Positions 7,865-16,943 of a stretch of 56,156 bases of DNA are shown here, one piece after another (position 1 is the stretch's first letter; each line of letters begins with the position of its first letter). A model generated the notes under the pieces. It saw nothing but the letters and a program-made list of their open reading frames with translations. It was not told the origin of the DNA and did not search any database. Both the position numbers and the translations under genes were made by a program. The stretch is from Cyanobium sp. PLM2.Bin73 (GTDB taxonomy: Bacteria; Cyanobacteriota; Cyanobacteriia; PCC-6307; Cyanobiaceae). The stretch lies in assembly GCA_007694915.1 (NCBI GenBank), contig REEV01000049.1, forward strand, positions 1 to 56,156, read 5' to 3'.

Positions 7865-9205
7865 TCAGACACCTGGCAGGGTCTGGGGCAGCTGGGGCAG
7901 CGGTGGACGGGTCGATGCCGGCGGACCGAGCGGGGATGGCGGCGGCGGAGCGAGTGGCGCCCGCTGCGGTGACGCCGGCGGAGCGGTGGCCGCAGGCGCG
8001 GGCCCTGCGACCCGGGGCGCCGGAGCCGCGAACAGCCTGGCGAGCGCCAATTTGCGCTGATCCGGAGGTTCCGGCCCCAGCTGCCAGAGACTTTCGAGGT
8101 AGAAGAAAGCCACCCCCAGCCCGGCCTGACGGTTGGCGAACACCTTCTGCTGAATCAGACCCATGGGGGTGGGGCGGCTGCGCTGGCCACTGAGGATGGC
8201 GATGGCGGTGGGAATACGCTGGCGGGACTCCTGCACCTCGGGGCGAAGCAGATGGGGTGAGTAGCTGGGCAGATCGGCGCGATAGATCTGCACCAGCAGC
8301 TCATCGGCAATGCCACGCCGCACCCAGGTGAGCCAGTCCTGTAGCTGCAGCTTGTAGGCGAACTCGTAGTAATTCGGGGAGATCGACACGATCGCGCCCG
8401 GCCGCCTTGCCCGCACGGCCTTGGTGAGCTGGTCCATGAATTCCGTGATCTTGTCGGCACGCCACTTGACCCAGGCCTCATCCGCCGGATTGGCAGGCGG
8501 GTTTCTGCCGGTTTCGCGGCGGTAGAGCGCGGTGGTGAAGGCGTCGTAGCCAAACTCCCGCGGCAGGGTGGTGTGATCGTCGAACTGAATGCCGTCGGCG
8601 CCGTAGGTGCCCACCACCTCCAGCACCAGATCGGTGATCAGCTGCTGCACCTCCGGGCGGAAGGGATTCAGCCAGGCCACCTCTCCGGCGGCACTCATCG
8701 AGGTCAGCCCGCCGTCCTGTTTCTCGGTGAGCCAGGCCCGGTGCCGTCGGGCCAGGGTGGAATCCAGCGGCGCCATGAAACCGAACTCAAACCAGGGGAT
8801 CACCAGTAACCGCTGGCGCCGCCCCTCGGCGATCAGCTCACCAAGCACGTCCTGGCCCTGCAGGCCCAGATAGGTGAAGTCCTGCAGCCCCCGCTCCTTC
8901 ACCACGGCGCTGGGGTAGTAGGCCATCCCTCCGTTCCACACCACCGGGTAGAGCGAGTTGAACCCGAGCTCAGCCAGTCGGGTCACGCTCTCACGCATGC
9001 GTTCCCGGTCGCGCAGCACAGGCATGTCGTTGGCCGTGAGCCACACCCCGCGCAGTTCGGGCCGCGGCGTCCCAGGTGTTGTGGCCTGCGGGGCGGGCTG
9101 GGGGGGTGTCTGGGCCAGAGCCGGCAGCCCAAGGTGCATCAGCAGGCTGCAGCACCACCCCAGGAGCATCAGGCTCGCCGCAACTAGCCGGCGGCGTCGT
9201 GCCAT
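7865..9205 (-). CDS. Secreted glycoside hydrolase-like protein, GHL10/DUF187 family
   Basis: A 446-residue protein with an N-terminal signal peptide (positive start, then SLMLLGWCCSLLMHLGLPALA, with likely cleavage after ALA) followed by a GHL10 barrel beginning at ELRGVWLTANDMPVL. Further family features are FNSLYPVVWNGG, DGIQFDDHTTLP and SISPNYYEFAYKLQLQDW. Members are predicted cell-envelope glycosidases; the substrate is unknown. The C-terminal 60 residues are Pro/Ala-rich low-complexity sequence. It ends 35 nt from tRNA-Thr in convergent orientation. Confidence 0.8.
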   Translation of the reverse strand: MARRRRLVAASLMLLGWCCSLLMHLGLPALAQTPPQPAPQATTPGTPRPELRGVWLTANDMPVLRDRERMRESVTRLAELGFNSLYPVVWNGGMAYYPSAVVKERGLQDFTYLGLQGQDVLGELIAEGRRQRLLVIPWFEFGFMAPLDSTLARRHRAWLTEKQDGGLTSMSAAGEVAWLNPFRPEVQQLITDLVLEVVGTYGADGIQFDDHTTLPREFGYDAFTTALYRRETGRNPPANPADEAWVKWRADKITEFMDQLTKAVRARRPGAIVSISPNYYEFAYKLQLQDWLTWVRRGIADELLVQIYRADLPSYSPHLLRPEVQESRQRIPTAIAILSGQRSRPTPMGLIQQKVFANRQAGLGVAFFYLESLWQLGPEPPDQRKLALARLFAAPAPRVAGPAPAATAPPASPQRAPLAPPPPSPLGPPASTRPPLPQLPQTLPGV

Positions 9206-9353
9206 GGACCGAGCGGTAGAATGCTCGGCACCTTAGAGGTGTCGCAGCGCACCTGAGGTCCTCCCGGACCCAGCGGGAGCACTGTCACCGCCGGGGCGAC
9301 AGGGCGGGGCCGGGGTGCACGCGCCCTTGGCCCAGCTGTGGCCGATAGGCTTT
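9206..9353. other. Intergenic region with a hairpin, no gene seen
   Basis: About 150 nt between the start of the GHL10-type gene and the end of the small membrane protein, both on the minus strand. It contains an inverted repeat CTCCCG/CGGGAG with a 7-nt loop near 9265-9285, without a U tract. No tRNA or small coding sequence is convincing. Confidence 0.4.
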
Positions 9354-9509
9354 TCACTCGTGGCCAGCCAGCAACCAGAGCAGGGCCAGCAAGGGCAACC
9401 AGAGCAGCCAGCCGGCCTGAAGCAGGCCGGTGCCCACCTCGATGAACGGCGTGGCCAGCCAGGCATAGGCGGCCATCGTGATCAACAGCACCAGCACCAG
9501 AGCCGCCAT
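9354..9509 (-). CDS. Small hydrophobic membrane protein, 51 residues
   Basis: Function not recognised. The sequence is two hydrophobic stretches (LVLVLLITMAAYAWLA and AGWLLWLPLLALLWLLAG) joined by a short polar turn, consistent with a two-helix inner-membrane or thylakoid peptide. Its ATG overlaps the stop codon of the Sua5-type gene (ATGA), which argues for translation and coupling. Downstream there is only a short intergenic region. Confidence 0.55.
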   Translation of the reverse strand: MAALVLVLLITMAAYAWLATPFIEVGTGLLQAGWLLWLPLLALLWLLAGHE

Positions 9510-10189
9510 CAGCTTTCCAGTTGCAGGTCTGCCGGTAGGAAAGCACCGGCGCGCAGCAGGCTCCAGCGGCCCTGGCTCCCGCTCTCGCCCTCTCGCCAGG
9601 CCAGCACGGTGCTGGCCAGACCAGCGCCCGCTGGCCATGGCAGGGGCGCCAGCATCGGCAGGTGGGGGAAGAGAAGCCGGGCCTCCTCCGCGCTGGTGGC
9701 CGCTGGCTGGCCGGAGGGATTGGCACTGGTGGTGGCCAGGGGCCCGCTCAGGCGCAGCAGGTCCCTGGTCTGGTGACAGGCAGGGACGCGCAACCCCAGA
9801 TCCTGGCCGCCGGGGTGGAGCGCGTGCACCCCGGCCCCCCGGGCCGGGAGCACCAGCGTGAGCGCCCCAGGCCAGCCTCGAGCGGCCAGCTCCAGCCATT
9901 CCCGCCGCCAGGGGCGGCCCAGCACCATCTCAATCTGCTCCAGATCTGCCGCCATCAGGATGAGGGGCTTGTGGGCGGGACGGTTCTTGAGGGCCCAGAT
10001 CTGGCCGGCATGCTCAGGACAGGCCGCCAGGGCCGGCAGAGTGTCTGACGGCATCAGGGCCACGGCTCCGGCCCGAAGCCGCCGGGCCAGCTCGGGAGCC
10101 GCCAGCAGCGGGCCCATGGAACTGCGGCCCGTGGAGGTGACCCCAGGGCGGCTGTCCCCACGGGGGTGGGCTCGTTCAGGCGCAGTCAT
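9509..10189 (-). CDS. Sua5/YciO/YrdC protein, threonylcarbamoyl-AMP synthase
   Basis: Expected to make threonylcarbamoyl-AMP from threonine, bicarbonate and ATP for t6A37 of ANN-reading tRNAs. The YrdC fold is recognisable in ALMPSDTLPALAA, IWALKNRPAHKPLILM, GWPGALTLVLPA, DLGLRVPA and GPLATTSANPSGQPA. ATG 10189 gives 226 residues and overlaps the end of prmC by 14 nt; ATG 10117 (202 residues) starts nearer to the conserved domain and may be the real start. Its stop overlaps the start of the small membrane protein. Confidence 0.85.
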   Translation of the reverse strand: MTAPERAHPRGDSRPGVTSTGRSSMGPLLAAPELARRLRAGAVALMPSDTLPALAACPEHAGQIWALKNRPAHKPLILMAADLEQIEMVLGRPWRREWLELAARGWPGALTLVLPARGAGVHALHPGGQDLGLRVPACHQTRDLLRLSGPLATTSANPSGQPAATSAEEARLLFPHLPMLAPLPWPAGAGLASTVLAWREGESGSQGRWSLLRAGAFLPADLQLES

Positions 10190-11108
10190 GGCTGCTGGAG
10201 GGGTTGCGGGCGGAGGCAAAGCGCCGCACGCCCTGGAGGTCGGCATGGGCCTGCACCTGCTCCAGGCCGGCAGCGGCCAGCAGGGCGGCCACGGCTGAGC
10301 TCTGGTCGTGATGGTGCTCCAGCACCAGCCAGCCGCCCGGGGCAAGCGCCGCGCCGGCTCCAGCGGCGATGACCCTCAGCGCCTGCAGGCCATCCGGCCC
10401 GCCGTCGAGGGCAAGAGCGGGTTCGTGATCCCGCACCACCGAGTCCAGGTCGCTCCACACCGCCGTGGGGATGTAGGGAGGATTGGCCACCACCAACTCC
10501 AGCTGGCCCCACTGGGGCACAAGCGGTTGCCACCAGCTGCCCGCCGCCAACACCAGCCGATCAGCCACGCCAGCGGCGGCCACGTTGGCAAGGGCCTGGC
10601 GCAGGGCCACTGGGCTCAGGTCGACGGCCACACCACGGCTCTGGGGCCAGAGACGGGCCAGGGCAATGGCCAGACAGCCGCTGCCGGTGCCCAGATCGGC
10701 CCAGACAGCGGGCGGCCGATCCACCAGCCGCTCAGCCAGCTCCACGAGTAGTTCAGTGTCGTGGCGTGGGATCAGCACCCCTGGGGCCACGGCCAGAGTG
10801 AGATCCCGCCAGGGACAGCAGCCCGCCAGGTACTGCAGGGGCTCCTGGCTCTCCAGGTGCCGGCGCCACAGCGCTTCCAGGCTGGACAGGGGGCACTGCA
10901 GCGGCACAGCGCGCTCTGGCGCCAGCCGCAGCCGCTGCAGATCGGCCCAGCGCAGCCCGCCCACCAGATCCAGGAGCCAGTCGAGATCCTCGGCGCGCCC
11001 TCCCAGGGCCAGCTGGCGACGGCGCCAACCCAGAAGCGCATCGCCCTGAAGCATCATCTGGTATTCAGCCTCCGCCGGCAGAGGCCATCGAGAGGTCGTG
11101 GCGGCCAC
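10176..11108 (-). CDS. prmC: Peptide chain release factor N5-glutamine methyltransferase
   Basis: SAM-dependent enzyme that methylates the GGQ glutamine of RF1 and RF2. It has an N-terminal helical domain (with EPLQYLAG), a Rossmann methyltransferase domain with WADLGTGSGCLAIALA, and the catalytic NPPY motif in LVVANPPYIP. At 310 residues it is somewhat longer than usual, so an internal ATG near 11055 is possible. It is followed by the Sua5-type gene with a short overlap; both act on translation. Confidence 0.92.
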   Translation of the reverse strand: MAATTSRWPLPAEAEYQMMLQGDALLGWRRRQLALGGRAEDLDWLLDLVGGLRWADLQRLRLAPERAVPLQCPLSSLEALWRRHLESQEPLQYLAGCCPWRDLTLAVAPGVLIPRHDTELLVELAERLVDRPPAVWADLGTGSGCLAIALARLWPQSRGVAVDLSPVALRQALANVAAAGVADRLVLAAGSWWQPLVPQWGQLELVVANPPYIPTAVWSDLDSVVRDHEPALALDGGPDGLQALRVIAAGAGAALAPGGWLVLEHHHDQSSAVAALLAAAGLEQVQAHADLQGVRRFASARNPSSSHDCA

Positions 11109-11135
11109 AGCATGGCAGCGGAAGCTGACTGCAGG

Positions 11136-12311
11136 CTAAAGCCGCCGCCAGTGCAGACCAGGCTCCGCCCGCACCAGCCCCGCCAGCTCCAGAGCCAGCA
11201 GGCGGGGGGCCAGCCTTCCGGCCGGTTGCTGCAGCTGTCCGCAGAGCTCCTCGAGAGAGGCCCGCTCCCCGAGGGCCCGCAGCAGCGCGCCATCGCTGGC
11301 CGCCGACGCGGAGACCGGGCCGGCGGGCCGCCCGCCGCGGCCCGCCGCGCGGGCAAGGGGGCCAGGGCCCAGCTGGGTCACCAGATCGGCGGGATCGAGC
11401 AGCACCGAGGCGCTTTCACCCAGCAGGCGGTTGCTGCCCCGGGCAGAGACGCGGGCGGCATCGGCGGGCACCACCCAGAGCGGCAGCTGCTGCCGCCAGG
11501 CCAGGCGGGCGGAATGCAGCGCACCACTGCGCTCAGGACACTCCACCACCACCACGGCCTGAGCCAGCGCCACCTGCAGACGATTGCGAGCGGCGAAGTG
11601 TCCAGCCCGCACCGGGGCGCCCCGTGGATGCTCGCTGATCAGCAGTCCCTGCTCAGCCACCTGGCGCTGCAGGGGGCCGTGATGACGGGGGTAGACCCGC
11701 TCCAGGGGTGTGCCCAGCACCGCCACAGGCCTCCCGCCCGCCGCCAGGCAGCCCTGGTGGCAGGCGGCGTCGATCCCCTCCGCCAGCCCACTCACCACCG
11801 GCCAGCCGGCCTCCGCCAGGGCCCGGCCCAGGGCCTCGGCCATGGCCAGGCCATGGCGGGAGGGACGGCGGGTGCCCACCACCGCCACGGCCCGGCGATC
11901 AGCAAGGCAAGGCCAGAGGCTGCCGCGGCCCCGCCAGTGCAGGGCCAGGGGCGGCCGCTCGAGCTCACCCAGCTGCGCCGGGCAGGCCCCGTCGCCGGGC
12001 AGCAGCACATGGCGGCCGTCGTGCACCTGCTGCGCCCAACGCTCCAGGGGCGCCTCGCCCCAGCGGCGGCGAAAGCGATCGAGGCGGGCCAGCCCCTGCC
12101 TGCCGGCCGGCAGCGGCGGCAGCTTTTCCAGCGGGGTGTGCCAGGCAGCCTCCAGGGAGCCGGCATGGGCCTCAAGGATGCGCAGGCTCACCCAGCCCAG
12201 GCCGGGGCAGGACGACCACAACAGCCACCAGAGGCGACGGTCGCGGGGCCAGCGGCGGCGCCGGGGCTGGAAGCAGGAGGGCCGGGAGGGCAGCGCAATC
12301 AACTCTCCCAT
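11136..12311 (-). CDS. dprA: DNA-processing protein DprA (Smf)
   Basis: Cytosolic protein that loads RecA onto incoming single-stranded DNA during natural transformation. The Rossmann core is clear: AVAVVGTRRPSRHGL, VVSGLAEGIDAACHQGCL, RPVAVLGTPLERVYPRHH, LLISEHPRG and ARGSNRLLGESA. The C-terminal domain has a winged-helix character (LSLEELCGQLQQ-like segment). Length 391 matches the family. Upstream of prmC on the same strand. With comF in this window it suggests a transformation pathway. Confidence 0.93.
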   Translation of the reverse strand: MGELIALPSRPSCFQPRRRRWPRDRRLWWLLWSSCPGLGWVSLRILEAHAGSLEAAWHTPLEKLPPLPAGRQGLARLDRFRRRWGEAPLERWAQQVHDGRHVLLPGDGACPAQLGELERPPLALHWRGRGSLWPCLADRRAVAVVGTRRPSRHGLAMAEALGRALAEAGWPVVSGLAEGIDAACHQGCLAAGGRPVAVLGTPLERVYPRHHGPLQRQVAEQGLLISEHPRGAPVRAGHFAARNRLQVALAQAVVVVECPERSGALHSARLAWRQQLPLWVVPADAARVSARGSNRLLGESASVLLDPADLVTQLGPGPLARAAGRGGRPAGPVSASAASDGALLRALGERASLEELCGQLQQPAGRLAPRLLALELAGLVRAEPGLHWRRL

Positions 12312-12335
12312 CGCACCAGTACATCTGTACTGATC

Positions 12336-12803
12336 CTATCCCGGTCCGCGTTGCAGGCGCTCAATCGCCAGGGCCAGATCCGCCGGCCACCGGCGCAGCG
12401 CACGCCCCGCGCCCGCCCCGCCATCGCCAGCCTCGCGAGCCGGCCGTTGGACCAACACCAGCTCCACACGCGCACTGGCGGCCAGCTCTCCCGATGGGCC
12501 ATAAAACCGGCTGCACCAGGGCAGCTTCAATCCCTGGCGAGGCTGCACCGCGCTGCGCAGCTCCACCGCATCACCATGCAGCAGGGCCCGGCGGTAATCG
12601 ATCGCCAGGCTCACCACCGGCAATTCCAGCCCCTGCGCCGACAGCTCGCTGTAGGCCAGGCCCGCCTCCGCCAGAGCCTCCACCCGCGCCTCCTCCAGCC
12701 AGGCCAAATAGGCCCCGTGCCACATCACCCCGGCGTGGTCGGTGTGCTGGGGCAACACCCGTCGCCGCAGCAACCATTCGCCACACTCCGTCACGGTCTG
12801 CAT
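12336..12803 (-). CDS. Hotdog-fold acyl-CoA thioesterase (4HBT family)
   Basis: A 155-residue single hotdog domain. The segment VLPQHTDHAGVMWHGAYLAWLEEARVEAL contains the Asp and the following G of the 4HBT active-site helix. Cyanobacterial members include the 1,4-dihydroxy-2-naphthoyl-CoA thioesterase of phylloquinone synthesis, so that role is possible, but YbgC-like acyl-CoA hydrolysis cannot be excluded. Start ATG 12803 leaves 61 nt to the divergent stress-protein gene; the open frame extends further but would run into that gene. Confidence 0.8.
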   Translation of the reverse strand: MQTVTECGEWLLRRRVLPQHTDHAGVMWHGAYLAWLEEARVEALAEAGLAYSELSAQGLELPVVSLAIDYRRALLHGDAVELRSAVQPRQGLKLPWCSRFYGPSGELAASARVELVLVQRPAREAGDGGAGAGRALRRWPADLALAIERLQRGPG

Positions 12804-12864
12804 GGTGACGCCAGGCCCTGTGCCCCAACCGCCATAGGCTGCCGCAGAGCCCGGACTTGTCCCT

Positions 12865-13716
12865 GTGTTCCGCAACGTTCTGATCGCCGATTCCGGCAAA
12901 GGCCACGTAGAGGAGATGGTGCGCATGCTGCGCGACATCCCCGTGGTACGGCAGGCACGCCTCAATCTCCTGCATGTGGTGCCGGAGCAGGCGGGGGAGG
13001 ATTTCCAGCAGCACTGGCAGCAGGCAGCCGGACTGGTGGCCGATGCGGTGAGCCGCCTGCAACTCAATCCCAGCGAGGTGAACACGATCATTCGTCAGGG
13101 CGACACCAAGCAGACGGTGCTGCAGGTGGCCGACGAGCTCAATGCCGATCTGATCGTGATGGGGTCGCGGGGTCTCAACCGGATTCAGTCGATCCTCGGC
13201 AACAGCGCCAGCCAATACGTGTTCCAGCTCTCCACCCGGCCGATGCTGCTGGTGCGCGACGACCTCTACGTGCGCCACATCAACCGGGTGATGGTGACGG
13301 TGGATGGCACCGGGGTTGGCGATGACGCCCTGCGCCTGGCCGCCGATCTGGTGCGCGAGATCCCAGGCGGCAGCCTCACCGGCGTGCACGTGACCCGCCA
13401 GGACATCACCCCATCCCGCGGCGGCCGCTCACCGGCCGACGCGGTGCTGGACAAGGCCGTGCAGAAGGCCCGCACCTATGGGGTGAGCCTCAAGCCGCTG
13501 CACCGCACTGGCCCCGACATCGGCCGCACCGTGTGCGCCGCCGCCGAGGAAATCAACGCCGACCTGCTGGTGATCGCCTCCCAGGACAGGCGGCCCGTGG
13601 TGGCCAAGGCCCTGGTGGATCTGGATCGGCTGCTTGGCAGCTCGGTGAGCGATTACATCCGCGTGCACGCGCCGGCCCCGGTGCTGCTGGTGCGTGAACC
13701 TGAGGGGCGCAGCTGA
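12865..13716 (+). CDS. Tandem universal stress protein (two UspA domains)
   Basis: 283 residues with two UspA domains (about 1-135 and 138-275). The first has the ATP-binding signature IVMGSRGLNRIQSILGNSAS (G-x2-G-x9-G-S type). The second (LLVIASQDRRPVVAKALVDL) lacks the glycine pattern and is probably degenerate. Family members are cytosolic stress-response ATP-binding proteins; the specific role is unknown. Start GTG 12865 gives the normal FRNVLIADSGKG opening. The stop lies in a 13-bp-period direct repeat. Confidence 0.85.
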   Translation: MFRNVLIADSGKGHVEEMVRMLRDIPVVRQARLNLLHVVPEQAGEDFQQHWQQAAGLVADAVSRLQLNPSEVNTIIRQGDTKQTVLQVADELNADLIVMGSRGLNRIQSILGNSASQYVFQLSTRPMLLVRDDLYVRHINRVMVTVDGTGVGDDALRLAADLVREIPGGSLTGVHVTRQDITPSRGGRSPADAVLDKAVQKARTYGVSLKPLHRTGPDIGRTVCAAAEEINADLLVIASQDRRPVVAKALVDLDRLLGSSVSDYIRVHAPAPVLLVREPEGRS

Positions 13717-13750
13717 GGGGCCGAGCCTTCCTCAGCGCGGCTTCCTCAGC
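13700..13750. repeat. Short direct repeats around the universal stress protein stop codon
   Basis: CTGAGGGGC occurs at 13700-13708 and 13713-13721 (13-bp period); the TGA of the second copy is the stop codon. Just downstream CTTCCTCAGC occurs at 13727-13736 and 13741-13750 (14-bp period). Together they fill most of the gap towards psbM. Confidence 0.7.
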
Positions 13751-13793
13751 AAGCCTTCTGCAGCGACAAAGGAGGCTGCTCAGCCCTCTTGCC

Positions 13794-13901
13794 TCAGCCT
13801 CCCTGGCGGCTGCTGGTTTGGATGTAGAGCACCAGCAGGAACACCGTGGGAACCAGGACGAACATCAGGCTGGCAACAAAGCCGAGATCGTTGGTTTCCA
13901 T
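13794..13901 (-). CDS. psbM: Photosystem II reaction centre protein M
   Basis: A 35-residue single-helix thylakoid protein located at the photosystem II dimer interface. The start [18 protein letters not shown] is diagnostic, followed by the end of the helix and a short polar tail ending QTSSRQGG. Below the usual ORF-calling limit. It lies downstream of the ferredoxin-like gene on the same strand (63 nt) and could share its transcript. Confidence 0.95.
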   Translation of the reverse strand: METNDLGFVASLMFVLVPTVFLLVLYIQTSSRQGG

Positions 13902-13964
13902 GGGGTCGCAGGGAGATCAGGTGGAACGGATGAGCGGAGGGTATCACCGGCGAACCGGCAGCCT

Positions 13965-14456
13965 TCAGGGCGCTTCATCCCCCGTAGTGACGGCCTCTGC
14001 GCCGCCCGGCTCCGCCTTGCACTCCTCGCCCGCGCCTTCAGATTGGGATTCCGATTCGGCTTCGGTTGCCACCGGCTCGGGCCAGCTGCTGGGCCCAGGC
14101 GGCAGGGGGGAGGCCATCGCGGCACTCACCTGACTGTCCTTGTTGGCCAGACCCAGCTGGGGCCGTGTGATCACCACCAGCGAGTCGTTCACCAGGGCCT
14201 GGCAGGCCAGACGCCAGGTGTCGGGGCGGCGGCGCAGCTTCAGGTCTTCCACGCCGGTGCGGGCGCTCAGCGCCGGAGCGCAGCCCTCGGGAATCTCCAC
14301 GAAGCAGGTGATGCACTGCCCGCAACCGCCGCAGTTGCCCAGAATTCCCTTGACCCCGTAGAGGCCGATGCCCTCGCGCAGGGCCACCTCGCGGAGGTTC
14401 TCCCCCGGATAGCACTCCACATCGCGGTTCTCGCGCAGAAAGCGGATCACGGGCAT
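13965..14456 (-). CDS. 2Fe-2S ferredoxin-domain protein with a long acidic tail
   Basis: Residues 1-95 form a plant-type [2Fe-2S] ferredoxin fold with cysteines at 42, 48, 51 and 85 in the C-x5-C-x2-C...C spacing (extra Cys45 within GNCGGCGQC). The remaining roughly 65 residues are a Pro/Ser/Glu-rich acidic, probably disordered extension. The position next to psbM and psbB suggests a photosynthetic redox or assembly role, but partner and electron donor are unknown. Confidence 0.85.
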   Translation of the reverse strand: MPVIRFLRENRDVECYPGENLREVALREGIGLYGVKGILGNCGGCGQCITCFVEIPEGCAPALSARTGVEDLKLRRRPDTWRLACQALVNDSLVVITRPQLGLANKDSQVSAAMASPLPPGPSSWPEPVATEAESESQSEGAGEECKAEPGGAEAVTTGDEAP

Positions 14457-14571
14457 GGCTCCATGGCTGCAGGCCCCATTGTGAAGGGGGCCGTTGCGCT
14501 CCGTAACCTGGCCCGCCGCGCGGGGCGGCCCGACCTTACGATCGCCGCACCCCTCCAGAACTCAGCTCCCC

Positions 14572-16131
14572 ATGGGATTGCCCTGGTATCGGGTGCACAC
14601 CGTGGTCATCAACGACCCGGGCCGCCTTCTGGCCGTGCACCTCATGCACACCGCCCTGGTTGCCGGCTGGGCCGGCTCCATGGCCCTCTACGAGCTTGCG
14701 ATCTTCGATCCGTCCGACCCGGTGCTCAACCCGATGTGGCGCCAGGGGATGTTCGTGATGCCCTTCATGGCCCGCCTCGGCGTCACCGGCAGCTGGGGTG
14801 GCTGGAGCATCACCGGCGAAACCGGCGTCGACCCCGGGTTCTGGAGCTTTGAGGGTGTGGCCGCTGCCCACATCGTCTTCAGCGGCCTGCTGTTCCTCGC
14901 GGCCATCTGGCACTGGACCTTCTGGGACCTGGAGATCTGGCAGGACCCCCGCACCGGCGAACCTGCCCTGGATCTGCCCAAGATCTTCGGTATCCACCTG
15001 TTGCTGGCCGGCCTGGCCTGCTTCGGCTTCGGCGCCTTCCACCTCACCGGCGTGTTCGGCCCAGGCATGTGGGTGTCTGACGCCTACGGCCTGAACGGCC
15101 ACATCGAGCCCGTGCAGCCTTCCTGGGGCCCTGAGGGCTTCAACCCCTTCAACCCCGGTGGCATCGTGGCCCACCACATCGCCGCCGGCATCGTTGGGAT
15201 CATCGCCGGGATCTTCCACATCACCACCCGCCCGCCCGAGCGTCTCTACAAGGCCCTGCGCATGGGCAACATCGAAACGGTGCTGGCTTCGGCCATCGCC
15301 GCCGTGTTCTTCGCTGCCTTCGTTGTGGCCGGCACGATGTGGTACGGCGCGGCGGCCACGCCAGTGGAATTGTTCGGTCCCACCCGCTTCCAGTGGGATC
15401 AGAGCTACTTCAAAACTGAGATCAACCGCCGGGTTCAGACCGCCCTCGACAATGGCGCCACGAAGGCAGAGGCCTTCGCCGCCATCCCCGAGAAACTGGC
15501 GTTCTTCGACTACGTGGGCAACAGCCCCGCCAAGGGGGGCCTGTTCCGGGTCGGCCCGATGGTCAACGGTGATGGCCTTCCCACCGGCTGGCTGGGTCAC
15601 ATCTCCTTCACCGACAAGGAGGGCCGGGAACTGGAGGTGCGCCGTCTGCCCAACTTCTTCGAGAACTTCCCTGTGGTGCTCGAGGATCAGGACGGGATCG
15701 TGCGCGGCGACATCCCCTTCCGCCGGGCTGAAGCCAAGTACTCCTTTGAGCAGACCGGCATCACGGCAACCGTCTACGGCGGTGCCCTCAACGGCCAGAC
15801 CTTCACCGATCCGGCCGATGTGAAGCGGCTGGCCCGCAAGGCCCAGCTGGGTGAAGCCTTCGATTTCGATCGCGACACCTACAACTCCGATGGCACCTTC
15901 CGCAGCTCACCCCGCGGCTGGTTCACCTTCGGCCACGCCACCTTCGCCCTGCTGTTCTTCTTCGGCCACATCTGGCACGGTGCCCGCACCCTCTACCGCG
16001 ATGTATTCGCCGGCATCGACCCCGATCTCGGGGAACAGGTGGAATTCGGCCTGTTCCAGAAGCTGGGCGACCAATCCACCCGCCGAATCCCGGAGGACTT
16101 CGTGCCCCCCGCCGGCACCCCCCTCAGCTGA
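14572..16131 (+). CDS. psbB: Photosystem II CP47 chlorophyll apoprotein
   Basis: Core antenna protein of photosystem II, with six membrane helices carrying chlorophyll-ligating histidines (for example [11 protein letters not shown] and IWHWTFWD) and the large lumenal loop between helices 5 and 6. 519 residues from ATG 14572, starting [18 protein letters not shown]. The frame is open further upstream but the family start is unambiguous. Followed 15 nt later by psbT, as in other cyanobacteria. Confidence 0.98.
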   Translation: MGLPWYRVHTVVINDPGRLLAVHLMHTALVAGWAGSMALYELAIFDPSDPVLNPMWRQGMFVMPFMARLGVTGSWGGWSITGETGVDPGFWSFEGVAAAHIVFSGLLFLAAIWHWTFWDLEIWQDPRTGEPALDLPKIFGIHLLLAGLACFGFGAFHLTGVFGPGMWVSDAYGLNGHIEPVQPSWGPEGFNPFNPGGIVAHHIAAGIVGIIAGIFHITTRPPERLYKALRMGNIETVLASAIAAVFFAAFVVAGTMWYGAAATPVELFGPTRFQWDQSYFKTEINRRVQTALDNGATKAEAFAAIPEKLAFFDYVGNSPAKGGLFRVGPMVNGDGLPTGWLGHISFTDKEGRELEVRRLPNFFENFPVVLEDQDGIVRGDIPFRRAEAKYSFEQTGITATVYGGALNGQTFTDPADVKRLARKAQLGEAFDFDRDTYNSDGTFRSSPRGWFTFGHATFALLFFFGHIWHGARTLYRDVFAGIDPDLGEQVEFGLFQKLGDQSTRRIPEDFVPPAGTPLS

Positions 16132-16146
16132 CCCGGAGGTCACCCC

Positions 16147-16242
16147 ATGGAGAGCTTCGCCTACATCCTCATCCTCACCCTGGCCATCGCCACCCTGTTC
16201 TTCGCCATCGCCTTCCGCGATCCTCCGAAGATCGGCAAGTGA
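16147..16242 (+). CDS. psbT: Photosystem II reaction centre protein T
   Basis: A 31-residue single-helix protein of photosystem II ([19 protein letters not shown], then a basic/Pro tail ending PPKIGK). Located immediately after psbB, with a good hairpin terminator about 27 nt downstream. Too short for ordinary ORF calling. Confidence 0.95.
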   Translation: MESFAYILILTLAIATLFFAIAFRDPPKIGK

Positions 16243-16268
16243 GCCACAGAGCGGTCTCACGCTCCTTG

Positions 16269-16294
16269 GCCCCCGGATTTCCGGGGGCTTTCTC
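16269..16294 (+). terminator. Probable terminator of psbB-psbT
   Basis: Perfect 8-bp stem GCCCCCGG/CCGGGGGC (16269-16276 with 16281-16288) and a 4-nt loop, followed by TTTCTC. The U tract is short but the stem is very stable. Confidence 0.7.
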
Positions 16295-16383
16295 ATGGCG
16301 GAAACCTGCGATTGCCAGCCCCAGCCCTTTTCAGGCGGTGATCAGCTGCTTAAACTCAACAAACGCCGCCCGGATGTACGGGG

Positions 16384-16878
16384 ATGCAATGCCCCTCCTG
16401 CCAGCACACCGACAGCCGGGTTCTGGAATCACGATCGGCAGACAGCGGCCGCAGCGTGCGCCGGCGGCGCGAATGCCTCAATTGCACGTTTCGCTTCACC
16501 ACCTACGAGCGCGTGGAAACGGTGCCCGTAACGGTGGTCAAACGCAATGGCGCCAGGGAAACGTTCAACCGGGCCAAGCTCCTGCACGGATTGCTGCGGG
16601 CCTGCGAAAAAACCGGCCTGGAGCCGGCACGCCTGGAATCGGTGGTCGATGAACTGGAGCTGCAGCTGCAGCAGCGGCCCGGCCGGGAGGTGAGCAGCGC
16701 CGAGATCGGCGAGCTGGTGCTCGAGCAGCTCAGAGCCATGAGCGAGGTGGCCTATGTGCGTTTCGCTTCGGTCTACCGGCAGTTCCAGAGCGTGAGCGAC
16801 TTCGTCTCCACCCTCGACGGCCTCAACCGCCGCAGCGGTCGCGGACGCAACACCCCATCCGCGGCCGCCCTGGGCTGA
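16384..16878 (+). CDS. nrdR: Transcriptional repressor NrdR
   Basis: Nucleotide-sensing repressor of ribonucleotide reductase genes. The N-terminal zinc ribbon uses Cys3, Cys6, Cys31 and Cys34, followed by the RRRREC linker. The ATP-cone domain begins at [20 protein letters not shown] and ends with [14 protein letters not shown]. The 164 residues are slightly longer than typical because of a basic tail (NRRSGRGRN). Confidence 0.96.
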   Translation: MQCPSCQHTDSRVLESRSADSGRSVRRRRECLNCTFRFTTYERVETVPVTVVKRNGARETFNRAKLLHGLLRACEKTGLEPARLESVVDELELQLQQRPGREVSSAEIGELVLEQLRAMSEVAYVRFASVYRQFQSVSDFVSTLDGLNRRSGRGRNTPSAAALG

Positions 16879-16943
16879 GGCTTCCGGGACGCCCGGTGGG
16901 TGAGCAGCCTCTGGCGGGTTGGTAGATTTGATAACTCGGACGC

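Noticed and set aside
10761-13325. 854-codon plus-strand frame opposite prmC, dprA and the thioesterase
   Set aside because: It crosses several well-supported genes on the other strand and has the biased composition of a shadow frame.
14536-15600. 354-codon frame opposite psbB
   Set aside because: psbB is certain; the antisense product has no recognisable domain.
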